The notes under the pieces were generated by a model, which was not told the origin of the DNA, ran no database searches, and worked only from the letters and a program-made list of their open reading frames with translations. 5,206 bases of DNA, from NCBI GenBank assembly GCA_020630835.1, contig JAHDIL010000164.1, positions 1 through 5,206 on the forward strand, given 5' to 3'. Shown here piece by piece: positions 1 through 5,198 of the stretch. Positions within the stretch are counted from its first letter, which is position 1. Each line of letters opens with the position of its first letter. The DNA is from Verrucomicrobiota bacterium. Its GTDB lineage: Bacteria > Verrucomicrobiota > Verrucomicrobiia > Verrucomicrobiales > DEV007. The position numbers were made by a program, and so were the translations under genes.

Positions 1-676
1 AAAGTTCGGCTACGCTCCCCGACTTACGAAAGTAAAAGCGCCTAGCATCGAATCCACCGGGAACTAAAGGATCAGGCAGGGGCCGGACAACACCTCGAAA
101 GCGAACTCCTTCGCCGTATTCTGGAACCTCCGCCACTGAGCGGGCGAAAAACCGGAGTCGGTGGTTCACGGTTACTTCATGTTCCTCGACCACAAGTTTT
201 CGAAGCTCAAGCAGACCCGTGATTCCCTGTTCACCACGCTCCTGCGCACTGACGACCCAACCTTCGCCAGAAACTTCAATACTTCTTCCCTCCGCCACCA
301 TTTTAGCCAAAGGAAAGCTCAGGATCTCAACCCTCCTCTCGCCATGCCTCCAAGCCCCAAAAACAAGAATAGCGATCAAAGAAGTGCCCATGACCGCTCC
401 CGATCTCCTTGATATCATACTAGGTAACCTCCACCAAAAGACGACCAACTGGAGAGCCAGAAGTGGGAGGCAAACCACTCCAAGCACACGTGATTCAGGA
501 TCGACTAGTAAGACTCCCGCGATCACGAAAACAGCCATGAAAAGCAGAGGAGCCCGCCAAACACTCTGAGCAAACTGATCACAGAGAGTAGGGACAGCTC
601 GGCAAAACCACCCCGAGATTCGCCCAAAAAAGACCTTTTGGGAGGTTTTTTCAGTTGGCAAATCAAAAAGTGTCAT
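1..676 (-). CDS. comEC: ComEC/Rec2-family competence protein, N-terminal part (runs off the left edge)
   Basis: ComEC forms the inner-membrane channel through which single-stranded DNA enters during natural transformation. The minus-strand frame is open from the ATG at 676 to the window edge, giving 225 residues without a stop. Three hydrophobic segments lie at about residues 42-59, 63-82 and 96-109. A soluble beta-rich stretch follows (about 115-225), as in the DUF4131 region that precedes the competence core of ComEC. Its diagnostic part is GVRFRGVVRPLPDP then PGGFDARRF (residues 190-214), matching the family pattern of a beta strand followed by NPGGFD.RRY. The catalytic-like and channel domains would lie beyond the edge. 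The start at 676 was chosen because it gives a short cytoplasmic N-terminus before the first helix, and any earlier start would run into the tRNA-Gly gene. A GTGGA stretch lies about six bases upstream. Inner ATGs at 418 and 391 would lose the first two helices. The family call is strong; that the full gene is intact is unknown. Confidence 0.85.
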   Translation of the reverse strand, partial: MTLFDLPTEKTSQKVFFGRISGWFCRAVPTLCDQFAQSVWRAPLLFMAVFVIAGVLLVDPESRVLGVVCLPLLALQLVVFWWRLPSMISRRSGAVMGTSLIAILVFGAWRHGERRVEILSFPLAKMVAEGRSIEVSGEGWVVSAQERGEQGITGLLELRKLVVEEHEVTVNHRLRFFARSVAEVPEYGEGVRFRGVVRPLPDPLVPGGFDARRFYFRKSGSVAEL

Positions 677-712
677 TAGGTTCCACGCCCCCAGCCAATC
701 GCTGTAGCTCTT

Positions 713-786
713 GCGGGTATAGCTTAATGGTAAAGCCCTAGCCTTCCAAGCTAGTTATGAGGGTTCGATTCCCTCTACCCGCTCCA
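713..786 (+). tRNA. tRNA-Gly (anticodon TCC), 3' CCA encoded
   Basis: A full cloverleaf can be folded. The acceptor stem is GCGGGTA (713-719) with TACCCGC (776-782), followed by discriminator T783 and an encoded CCA (784-786). The D stem is GCTT/AAGC (722-725, 733-736). The anticodon stem is CTAGC/GCTAG (738-742, 750-754) around loop CTTCCAA, giving anticodon TCC at 745-747. The T arm has GAGGG/CCCTC around GTTCGATTC-type sequence. A T at position 73 fits bacterial glycine tRNAs. A possible promoter is TTGGCA (655-660) with a poor TAGGTT (677-682) at 16-base spacing. It would sit inside the start of the diverging comEC gene, and I rate it weak. No convincing terminator follows, so read-through into rtcB is possible. 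Confidence 0.97.
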
Positions 787-827
787 TCTTTCAATCGACG
801 AAAAGATCGGCTTTCTCCCATCCCCTC

Positions 828-842
828 CACACCTCTAGTGTG
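828..842 (+). promoter_or_regulatory. small perfect hairpin just before the rtcB start codon
   Basis: CACAC (828-832) and GTGTG (838-842) form a five-base-pair stem around the loop CTCTA. The stem ends two bases before the ATG at 845, exactly where a ribosome binding site would be expected, and no Shine-Dalgarno-like sequence is present in this leader. It may affect translation initiation or may be chance; five base pairs is short. Confidence 0.25.
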
Positions 843-844
843 CC

Positions 845-2398
845 ATGATTATTAGTGCAGACGATATCCTCTCTATCGGCTACCCTTCTGAACAGATTCC
901 CATCTTGCTGCAGGAGGCTCGTCGCTATGAGGAGCGTGGAATATCGAGTGCCAAGTATCTCCTCAAACTCCTCCAGCGTGACTTCCCCTTGGCAACTGAC
1001 ACAGTCAGTCTGCGCGACGAAGCATTAGAATTCTTCGAGGCAATCACCGCTGAAAACCCTGACGAAGAAAAGAATCTCGGTGAGGTGCGCAAAAGAATGC
1101 GGGAACTAATGAGGGTCCCATCGATTACCGGCGGAGCCATTCTACCCGACGCGTGCCCTGTCGGAAAAGCACCAGCAACCATACCTGTAGGCGGTGTCGT
1201 CCGCGCACATCAGGCGATTATACCCAGCGCTCACTCCTCAGACATCTGCTGCTCTCTCGCAGCTACCTGGTATGAGCCAGTCACCACCGTGTCGGAAGAA
1301 ATGAATGCTCTCATGGCGTCTACCCGATTCGGACCCGGTGGCCGACCCGAACCTGAGCGCATCGATCACCAAGTCCTAAAGGAAGACGTGTGGGGGAATC
1401 CTTTTCTATCGCGTTTACAGGATCTAGCCCGAGCACACATGGCGGATCAGGGAGATGGCAACCACTTCGCTTTTCTAGGAGAGTTTAGCGTTTCCCCATC
1501 TTTCTTGACCGAAATGAAAGCTCAGGGACATGAGCAGGTCTTCGGCTCACTTCACCCCGGCCGGACCTATCGCGTGCTCGTGACACATCACGGCTCGCGT
1601 GGACTGGGCGCCCAAGTTTTTCGTCGAGGCCAGAAACAGGCCATCGAACAAACTGACCGGCTAGCTGCTAACATACCAAAAACAGCTGCCTGGCTAGATG
1701 CAAACTCAGAGACCGGGCGTCACTACTGGGACGCACTCAGTTACGTTCAACGCTGGACCCGAGCCAATCATGAATCGATTCATCATCGATTCATAACAAC
1801 CCTACACACAAAGCCTCTAGCTCAGGTTAGAAACGAGCACAATTTTGTTTGGCGCTCAGGAGAATCCGACTTTCTTCATGGCAAAGGGGCTACACCTGCC
1901 TGGCGACATACCGACGGTCGCCGTCGCTTGGGGCTCATTCCGCTGAATATGGCTGAGCCTATTCAGCTGGTGTTGGGTAGAGATAACCCCAACACATTGG
2001 GTTTCGCCCCCCACGGAGCTGGACGAAACCTCTCTCGTTCTGCTATCCGACGACGCATGCGTGAGCACGGATCAGAAAATCCTCACATTCACAAAGAATC
2101 CGGGGATATAGACATTCGATGGTTTCTCGGTCATCCCGATGTGAGTGAGCTCCCTATCGCTTACAAAAATGCTGGAACTATTCGGACTCAAATGGAACGT
2201 TTTGGTTTGGCTACCCCAGTTGGCGAAATCCACCCACTCGGCTCAATCATGGCCGGGAGCGAGAAACCACTTCACGCACTCTCTCGCCATGACGATCCCG
2301 AGGCGTATGCGAAACCCCTCAGTCCAAAACAAATCCGACAGCGTCAGCACCGTGCCGATCGCAGAGCAAGTCGACAAAAGGGGAATTGGGAAGATTGA
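845..2398 (+). CDS. rtcB: RtcB-family RNA ligase (long form)
   Basis: RtcB enzymes join a 2',3'-cyclic phosphate or 3'-phosphate RNA end to a 5'-OH end, using GTP and Mn2+, in tRNA splicing or RNA repair. The family signatures appear in order: D133-I-C-C136 (metal-binding DxxC), GDGNHF at 203-208 (N206, H207), HHGSRGLG at 248-255, H332 in NEHN, KGATPA at 347-352, and HGAGRNLSR at 390-398, where H390 fits the histidine that is guanylylated. AYKN at 439-442 follows. At 517 residues it is longer than E. coli RtcB (about 408). There is an N-terminal extension of roughly 90 residues beginning ISADDILSIGYP and a basic tail after residue 490. The usual near-terminal V-x-K-G reads SIMAG (467-471), so the lysine that contacts the guanylate in the archaeal enzyme seems to be missing. 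DxxC is followed by S, not the usual G, and the RKGA arginine is absent. No archease, rtcA or rtcR is present here. The start lacks a Shine-Dalgarno site. The family is certain; ligase activity is likely but not assured. Confidence 0.93.
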   Translation: MIISADDILSIGYPSEQIPILLQEARRYEERGISSAKYLLKLLQRDFPLATDTVSLRDEALEFFEAITAENPDEEKNLGEVRKRMRELMRVPSITGGAILPDACPVGKAPATIPVGGVVRAHQAIIPSAHSSDICCSLAATWYEPVTTVSEEMNALMASTRFGPGGRPEPERIDHQVLKEDVWGNPFLSRLQDLARAHMADQGDGNHFAFLGEFSVSPSFLTEMKAQGHEQVFGSLHPGRTYRVLVTHHGSRGLGAQVFRRGQKQAIEQTDRLAANIPKTAAWLDANSETGRHYWDALSYVQRWTRANHESIHHRFITTLHTKPLAQVRNEHNFVWRSGESDFLHGKGATPAWRHTDGRRRLGLIPLNMAEPIQLVLGRDNPNTLGFAPHGAGRNLSRSAIRRRMREHGSENPHIHKESGDIDIRWFLGHPDVSELPIAYKNAGTIRTQMERFGLATPVGEIHPLGSIMAGSEKPLHALSRHDDPEAYAKPLSPKQIRQRQHRADRRASRQKGNWED

Positions 2399-2529
2399 AA
2401 GCGAATTTCGTGGCTACTGCACAGGACTCAGCTCTCCCTATAAGACGAGCTTAACAGAGCGACTACGACATGTGCTCAACACCATCGTCTACAAGAGGTC
2501 TCAGAAACAAACCCATAAAGGTAGCTGAC

Positions 2530-2562
2530 CCCTCTGGATGTCAGTTTGCAGAGCGGTTTTTT
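2530..2562 (+). terminator. probable rho-independent terminator after rtcB
   Basis: CCCTCTG (2530-2536) pairs with CAGAG-C-GG (2549-2556), with one bulged C, around a 12-base loop. Six T residues follow directly (2557-2562), then CTTT. It lies about 130 bp after the rtcB stop and before the converging zinc-ribbon gene. An alternative weaker stem, CTGAC/GTCAG (2525-2529, 2540-2544), overlaps it. The 2399-2529 stretch before it holds no gene I can support. The minus strand lacks a T-run here, so it probably works in one direction only. Confidence 0.6.
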
Positions 2563-2589
2563 CTTTCCTCCTACACCTGATAAAAAAGA

Positions 2590-3336
2590 TCAATACCGAT
2601 TGGAGTTACGATCTCGCTCTCGTGCCGAGTCATCAGTCCAATAATAAAGGATGCGACCACAATTTTCACAATACGTTACCTCAGCCTCATTCTTAGCGCT
2701 GATCACAGTCGACTTCGTCACTTTCATATGACAGCCTTGGCAAACTTCATCTGTTAGCCCTACAACAGCGCTCCCGTTCTTCGATTTGAAAAGACGCTTA
2801 TACAGCTCTAACAAATCATTGTCGACATCACTGCTGAGACGGTTTGCTGTTTCCTCTTCCTGAGCTCGTTCTGCCTCGAAATTTTTCCTACGTTTATCAA
2901 TATCGGCGAGATCATTTTCCAAGTCTCGTTCGAGCTCAGCTAACGCCTTGCGCTCCGCCGCAAGAGTGGCCACTTTTTGCTCACTCTCCTCCATAAGCTC
3001 CAACTCTTGATCCTCTAACTGAGCGATTTCTCCTTCGTAACGCTCAATTTCCTCACCCATGGAGCGAAATTCCTCGTTTTTCTTCGTCTCGAACTGCTGG
3101 ACTTTCAGCTTCGTGATCGTGTCACGGCGCGTTCCCACATCCAACTCCAGCTGCTTGATTTCCATATCGACTTCTTGTTGCGCTTTCTGCGCTTTATCGA
3201 CATTCGACGTCTGATTGGTTACGCGGTCACGCGCATCGTCCTCTGCCTCAGGAAGAGCCGCTATTTCCTTCGTCAAATCGGCAATACGCTGGTCTACATG
3301 CTGTAGGCGAACTAATTTCTCTACTTCGGGGTGCAT
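2590..3336 (-). CDS. coiled-coil protein with C4-type zinc ribbon (zf-RING_7/DUF164 family)
   Basis: The 248-residue product begins MHPEVEKLVRLQHVDQRI. It continues as a long, highly charged coiled coil (about residues 5-180, rich in E, K, Q, L and A). It ends in a zinc ribbon with C199-x-x-C202 and C223-x-x-C226, in the form CQGCHMKV...CENCGRILYY. This matches the family of Helicobacter HP0958 (FlgZ) and chlamydial CT398. Those members have been linked to RpoN (sigma-54), to flagellar or type III secretion proteins and to RNA binding, but the role in most bacteria is unsettled. No signal peptide or membrane segment is seen, so a cytoplasmic protein is expected. The ATG at 3336 was chosen because the family starts at this MHPE-like position. 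The frame remains open to an upstream ATG at 3489, but that extension lies inside the preceding gene and looks unlike the family. It sits 31 bp after the DUF1802 gene, so the two are probably cotranscribed. A GAG upstream is only a weak ribosome site. Confidence 0.88.
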   Translation of the reverse strand: MHPEVEKLVRLQHVDQRIADLTKEIAALPEAEDDARDRVTNQTSNVDKAQKAQQEVDMEIKQLELDVGTRRDTITKLKVQQFETKKNEEFRSMGEEIERYEGEIAQLEDQELELMEESEQKVATLAAERKALAELERDLENDLADIDKRRKNFEAERAQEEETANRLSSDVDNDLLELYKRLFKSKNGSAVVGLTDEVCQGCHMKVTKSTVISAKNEAEVTYCENCGRILYYWTDDSARERDRNSNRY

Positions 3337-3367
3337 AAGCTCAGTTAGAAGAATATTCGCACAAGAT

Positions 3368-3976
3368 TCAAGCGAGAAGCTCCTGAGGTGGACGATTCTT
3401 TGGCTCAACAAGCAAAGCCTTTTCCAAGGCTGTTTCCCAGCTCCCATTTTCCTCAGAGGGCAGCCCCATCCATGATCGACACCCCCCAAACCCTGATCTG
3501 TCTTTCAATATCCACGGTTGGGACAACTCCCAAACCTGCACAAGAGCGAAGGAAATACCTGGCTCTTCTCCCCAGTCAAAACGCTCTCTGACAATTTCAG
3601 CCTTCCAAATATGGAAAGGCTCGAGAGCTTCTACCTGCGACCAATCCGTGATACGGCCACTTTGTATTGTTTCGGCATAGAGAGAAAAAGGGACCGGGTC
3701 TACTCTACCCTCATTCACCTCATGGTGTGCTGTGACCCCGCGCGGTGATCCATCCGCTGCTAGCTTCACTTGATCTCCCTGTTCATGAAAAAGACTAGGG
3801 TAGAAGAAAAAGCGGTCATGAATCCATTGGAATCCATGTTTCCCTTCGGAAATGCCCCCCTTGCGCAAGAGCAGAGACTGCTCTCCGGATGCAAGAGCCT
3901 GAAGAACAACGTCCCACTCTTTAAATGCCACAGGCTTCCAATTTTTTGGCGCAGTGATCCTTTCCGATAAACTCAT
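3368..3976 (-). CDS. DUF1802 family protein
   Basis: The 202-residue product has the family landmarks in order: an N-terminal WDVVLQALASGEQSLLLRKGG block (residues 21-41) leading to GISEGKHGF, then FFFYPSLFHEQ (56-66), FHIW (121-124), and near the end GCRSWMGLP (165-173). Length is normal for the family. There is no signal peptide or membrane helix, so it is expected in the cytoplasm. The biochemical function of DUF1802 is unknown to me. Conserved charged and aromatic residues in the LLRKGG and YPxxFH motifs could mark a binding or active site, which is inference only. The ATG at 3976 is preceded by GGTGA four bases upstream, a usable ribosome site. It is the first gene of a probable two-gene unit with the coiled-coil zinc-ribbon gene. 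A promoter should lie between 3977 and 4114, but I could not identify a convincing one on this strand. Confidence 0.85.
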   Translation of the reverse strand: MSLSERITAPKNWKPVAFKEWDVVLQALASGEQSLLLRKGGISEGKHGFQWIHDRFFFYPSLFHEQGDQVKLAADGSPRGVTAHHEVNEGRVDPVPFSLYAETIQSGRITDWSQVEALEPFHIWKAEIVRERFDWGEEPGISFALVQVWELSQPWILKDRSGFGGCRSWMGLPSEENGSWETALEKALLVEPKNRPPQELLA

Positions 3977-4061
3977 ACTTCACCGTCTCCGAACCTAGCA
4001 ATAGATGCGAGCGTTTTTCGAGCGAACGACGCAATTTAGTGGTGGAATTCTTAAAACTCTG

Positions 4062-4090
4062 TCGTAAGATCCGCACTCCGAGAGGATAAT
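4062..4090 (+). promoter_or_regulatory. candidate sigma-70-type promoter for tRNA-His
   Basis: GATAAT (4085-4090) matches the -10 consensus at five of six positions. TCGTAA (4062-4067), 17 bases upstream, is a poor -35 match (three of six). The -10 box ends 24 bases before the tRNA-His gene, a reasonable distance for a short tRNA leader. The rest of 3977-4114 shows only a CGAGCG direct repeat around a T-run (about 4010-4025). Confidence 0.4.
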
Positions 4091-4114
4091 GGATCATCCC
4101 ATACCCTTTTCGAT

Positions 4115-4190
4115 GGTGGCTGTAGCTCAGGGGTAGAGCCCCGGTTTGTGGTACCGGTTGTCGCGGGTTCAAATCCCGTCAGCCACCCCA
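4115..4190 (+). tRNA. tRNA-His (anticodon GTG), G-1 and CCA encoded
   Basis: The cloverleaf has acceptor stem GTGGCTG (4116-4122) with CAGCCAC (4180-4186). The extra G at 4115 (G-1) faces discriminator C at 4187, the identity pair specific to histidine tRNA, and CCA follows at 4188-4190. The anticodon stem is CCGGT/ACCGG (4141-4145, 4153-4157) around loop TTGTGGT, with anticodon GTG at 4148-4150. The T arm is CGGGTTCAAATCCCG. No terminator with a T-run follows, and rnc starts 78 bases further on, so cotranscription with rnc is possible. Confidence 0.97.
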
Positions 4191-4213
4191 TATTTCCTAC
4201 GACAATTCTTCCG

Positions 4214-4259
4214 AAGGATAAATATGCAGTTCCTATTGCAAGCCACCCGATCTGCTTAA
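4214..4259 (+). promoter_or_regulatory. possible leader ORF (11 codons) with strong ribosome site upstream of rnc
   Basis: AAGGA (4214-4218) stands five bases before an ATG at 4224. It opens an 11-codon ORF (MQFLLQATRSA) ending at TAA 4257-4259, nine bases before the rnc ATG. This is the best Shine-Dalgarno match in the intergenic stretch, while rnc has none, and the small ORF is in the same frame as rnc, with TAA and TGA stops between them. It could serve reinitiation at rnc or be chance. TATTTCCT at 4191-4198 can pair with AGG-AT-AAATA (4215-4224, two bases bulged) and would cover the ribosome site. Confidence 0.3.
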
Positions 4260-4268
4260 CACTGACAC

Positions 4269-4952
4269 ATGCCGGATCCTCAAACAGCTTTCGGATTTAC
4301 CTTTCAGAATCCCTCCCTCTTGCAGGAGGCGCTGACTCATCCCAGCGCAGAGCTGAAAAACGGAGATAAGCACAACCAACGCCTGGAATATCTGGGTGAT
4401 GCCGTCGTCGAGCTGATCACCACGGAAGAGCTCTTTCGTCGCCGTCCCGAACATGATGAAGGCCGTTTGACACAAATTCGTGCACAAATCGTCTCACGAA
4501 CAGGTCTATGTCAACTTGCTGAGCAAATCGGCCTAGGAGCCGAACTCATTCTCGGCCGTGGAGAGGAGATCAATGGAGGACGTCAACGAGATTCCAACCT
4601 TGCCGACGCCTTTGAAGCGCTCATGGGGGCCATCTACCTAGATCAGGGGTTCGTTGCAGCCCAAACTTACTTCCTCACAAATTTTGGCTTCGTTTTTGAT
4701 AAAGAAAACGTCACAGCAGAGTCCGTCACCAACCCAAAAGGATCATTACAAGAACAACTCCAAGATCTTGCTAATGCGCGACCGACCTACGAGCTTCTGC
4801 GAACTGAAGGACCTGACCATGATAAAACATACGTAGTCAGCGTCGAATGGCGCGGTAACCGCCTGGGAGAAGGGGCCGGAACAAGTAAAAAAGCTGCCGA
4901 GGCTAAAGCTGCCGAGCAAGCCCTCCAAGACAAAAAGTGGGAGCTATCATAG
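4269..4952 (+). CDS. rnc: ribonuclease III
   Basis: RNase III cleaves double-stranded RNA, chiefly rRNA precursors and structured mRNA leaders, as a Mg2+-dependent homodimer in the cytoplasm. The 227 residues are the normal family length. The nuclease signature is NQRLEYLGDAV (36-46), giving catalytic-type E40 and D44. E64 lies in EGRLTQIRA, and D113 and E116 lie in LADAFEALMGAIYLDQG, so the expected acidic residues are all present. A C-terminal double-stranded RNA-binding domain runs from about 155 to 221: NPKGSLQE at its start, and GAGTSKKAAEAKAAEQAL, the lysine-rich second helix, at its end. The ATG at 4269 gives the standard short N-terminus (FGFTFQNPSLL). Stops at 4257 and 4263 exclude an in-frame upstream extension. 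There is no clear ribosome site of its own. It follows tRNA-His by 78 bp, and its stop is directly against a repeat array. Confidence 0.96.
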   Translation: MPDPQTAFGFTFQNPSLLQEALTHPSAELKNGDKHNQRLEYLGDAVVELITTEELFRRRPEHDEGRLTQIRAQIVSRTGLCQLAEQIGLGAELILGRGEEINGGRQRDSNLADAFEALMGAIYLDQGFVAAQTYFLTNFGFVFDKENVTAESVTNPKGSLQEQLQDLANARPTYELLRTEGPDHDKTYVVSVEWRGNRLGEGAGTSKKAAEAKAAEQALQDKKWELS

Positions 4953-4954
4953 TC

Positions 4955-4977
4955 GCGAACAAAACGTAGCCGCAATC
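4955..4977 (+). repeat. partial leading repeat unit with half a REP-like element
   Basis: These 23 bases match 5041-5063 at 20 positions and end in GTAGCCGCAATC (4966-4977), the head and left arm of the hairpin. The expected loop and right arm (GTAA, GATTGTGG) are missing. The sequence jumps straight into the start of the next unit, as if the 37 bases corresponding to 5064-5100 had been deleted. Confidence 0.65.
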
Positions 4978-4999
4978 TCATCAGAAAGCCTGCTTGGTT

Positions 5000-5023
5000 C
5001 CACGGATTTACATCCGCGGCTAC
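5000..5023 (-). repeat. REP-like hairpin, minus orientation (copy 1)
   Basis: Read on the minus strand, GTAG (5023-5020) is followed by CCGCGGAT, loop GTAA and ATCCGTGG. The stem has eight pairs including one G-T wobble. On the plus strand the same position is an A/C mismatch, so the RNA fold favours the minus orientation. Confidence 0.7.
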
Positions 5024-5051
5024 ATATTCAAGCGTGGCGAGCCAACAAACC

Positions 5052-5075
5052 TTAGCCGCAATCGTAAGATTGTGG
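5052..5075 (+). repeat. REP-like hairpin, plus orientation (copy 1)
   Basis: TTAG (5052-5055) is followed by CCGCAATC, loop GTAA (5064-5067) and GATTGTGG. The stem has eight pairs with the G-T wobble at the same position as in the minus-strand element. The arm bases differ from that element, but pairing is kept. Confidence 0.7.
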
Positions 5076-5122
5076 ATTTGTCCAAACGGCAGCCTGTGCT
5101 TCATCAGAAAGCCTGCTTGGTT

Positions 5123-5146
5123 CCACGGATTTACATCCGCGGCTAC
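5123..5146 (-). repeat. REP-like hairpin, minus orientation (copy 2)
   Basis: Identical to the element at 5000-5023, one 123-bp period downstream. GTAG on the minus strand lies at 5146-5143 and the loop at 5131-5134. Confidence 0.7.
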
Positions 5147-5174
5147 ATATCCAAGCGTGGCGAGCCAACAAACC

Positions 5175-5198
5175 TTAGCCGCAATCGTAAGATTGTGG
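5175..5198 (+). repeat. REP-like hairpin, plus orientation (copy 2)
   Basis: Identical to the element at 5052-5075, one period downstream, with TTAG at 5175-5178 and the GTAA loop at 5187-5190. Confidence 0.7.

Larger units (their letters stand above)
4978..5083. repeat. tandem repeat copy 1
   Basis: This copy is identical to 5101-5206 at 105 of 106 positions; the only difference is T5028 against C5151. The two copies are separated by a 17-base stretch (5084-5100), giving a period of 123 bp. Each copy contains one REP-like hairpin on each strand. Confidence 0.95.

Noticed and set aside
161..569. Two plus-strand ORFs (161-412 and 219-569)
   Set aside because: They lie antisense to comEC and have composition unlike a folded protein, rich in S, T, P and R; the minus frame carries recognisable domains.
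784..818. Hairpin ATCTTT/AAAGAT after tRNA-Gly as a terminator
   Set aside because: The stem is AT-rich and the loop is ten bases. The following CTTTCT is a poor T-run, so it is not supported as a terminator.
2145..2528. Plus-strand ORF overlapping the rtcB 3' end
   Set aside because: It is an out-of-frame shadow of rtcB, with no recognisable domain and no ribosome site.
2399..2529. Small gene or RNA between rtcB and its terminator
   Set aside because: No start with a ribosome site, no conserved motif and no strong structure apart from the terminator hairpin.
3337..3489. Longer N-terminus (299 residues) for the zinc-ribbon protein
   Set aside because: The extra 51 residues overlap the end of the DUF1802 gene in another frame and do not resemble the family, which starts near MHPE.
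4148..4369. ORF starting inside tRNA-His and running into rnc
   Set aside because: It overlaps the tRNA and the rnc coding frame and has no family features.
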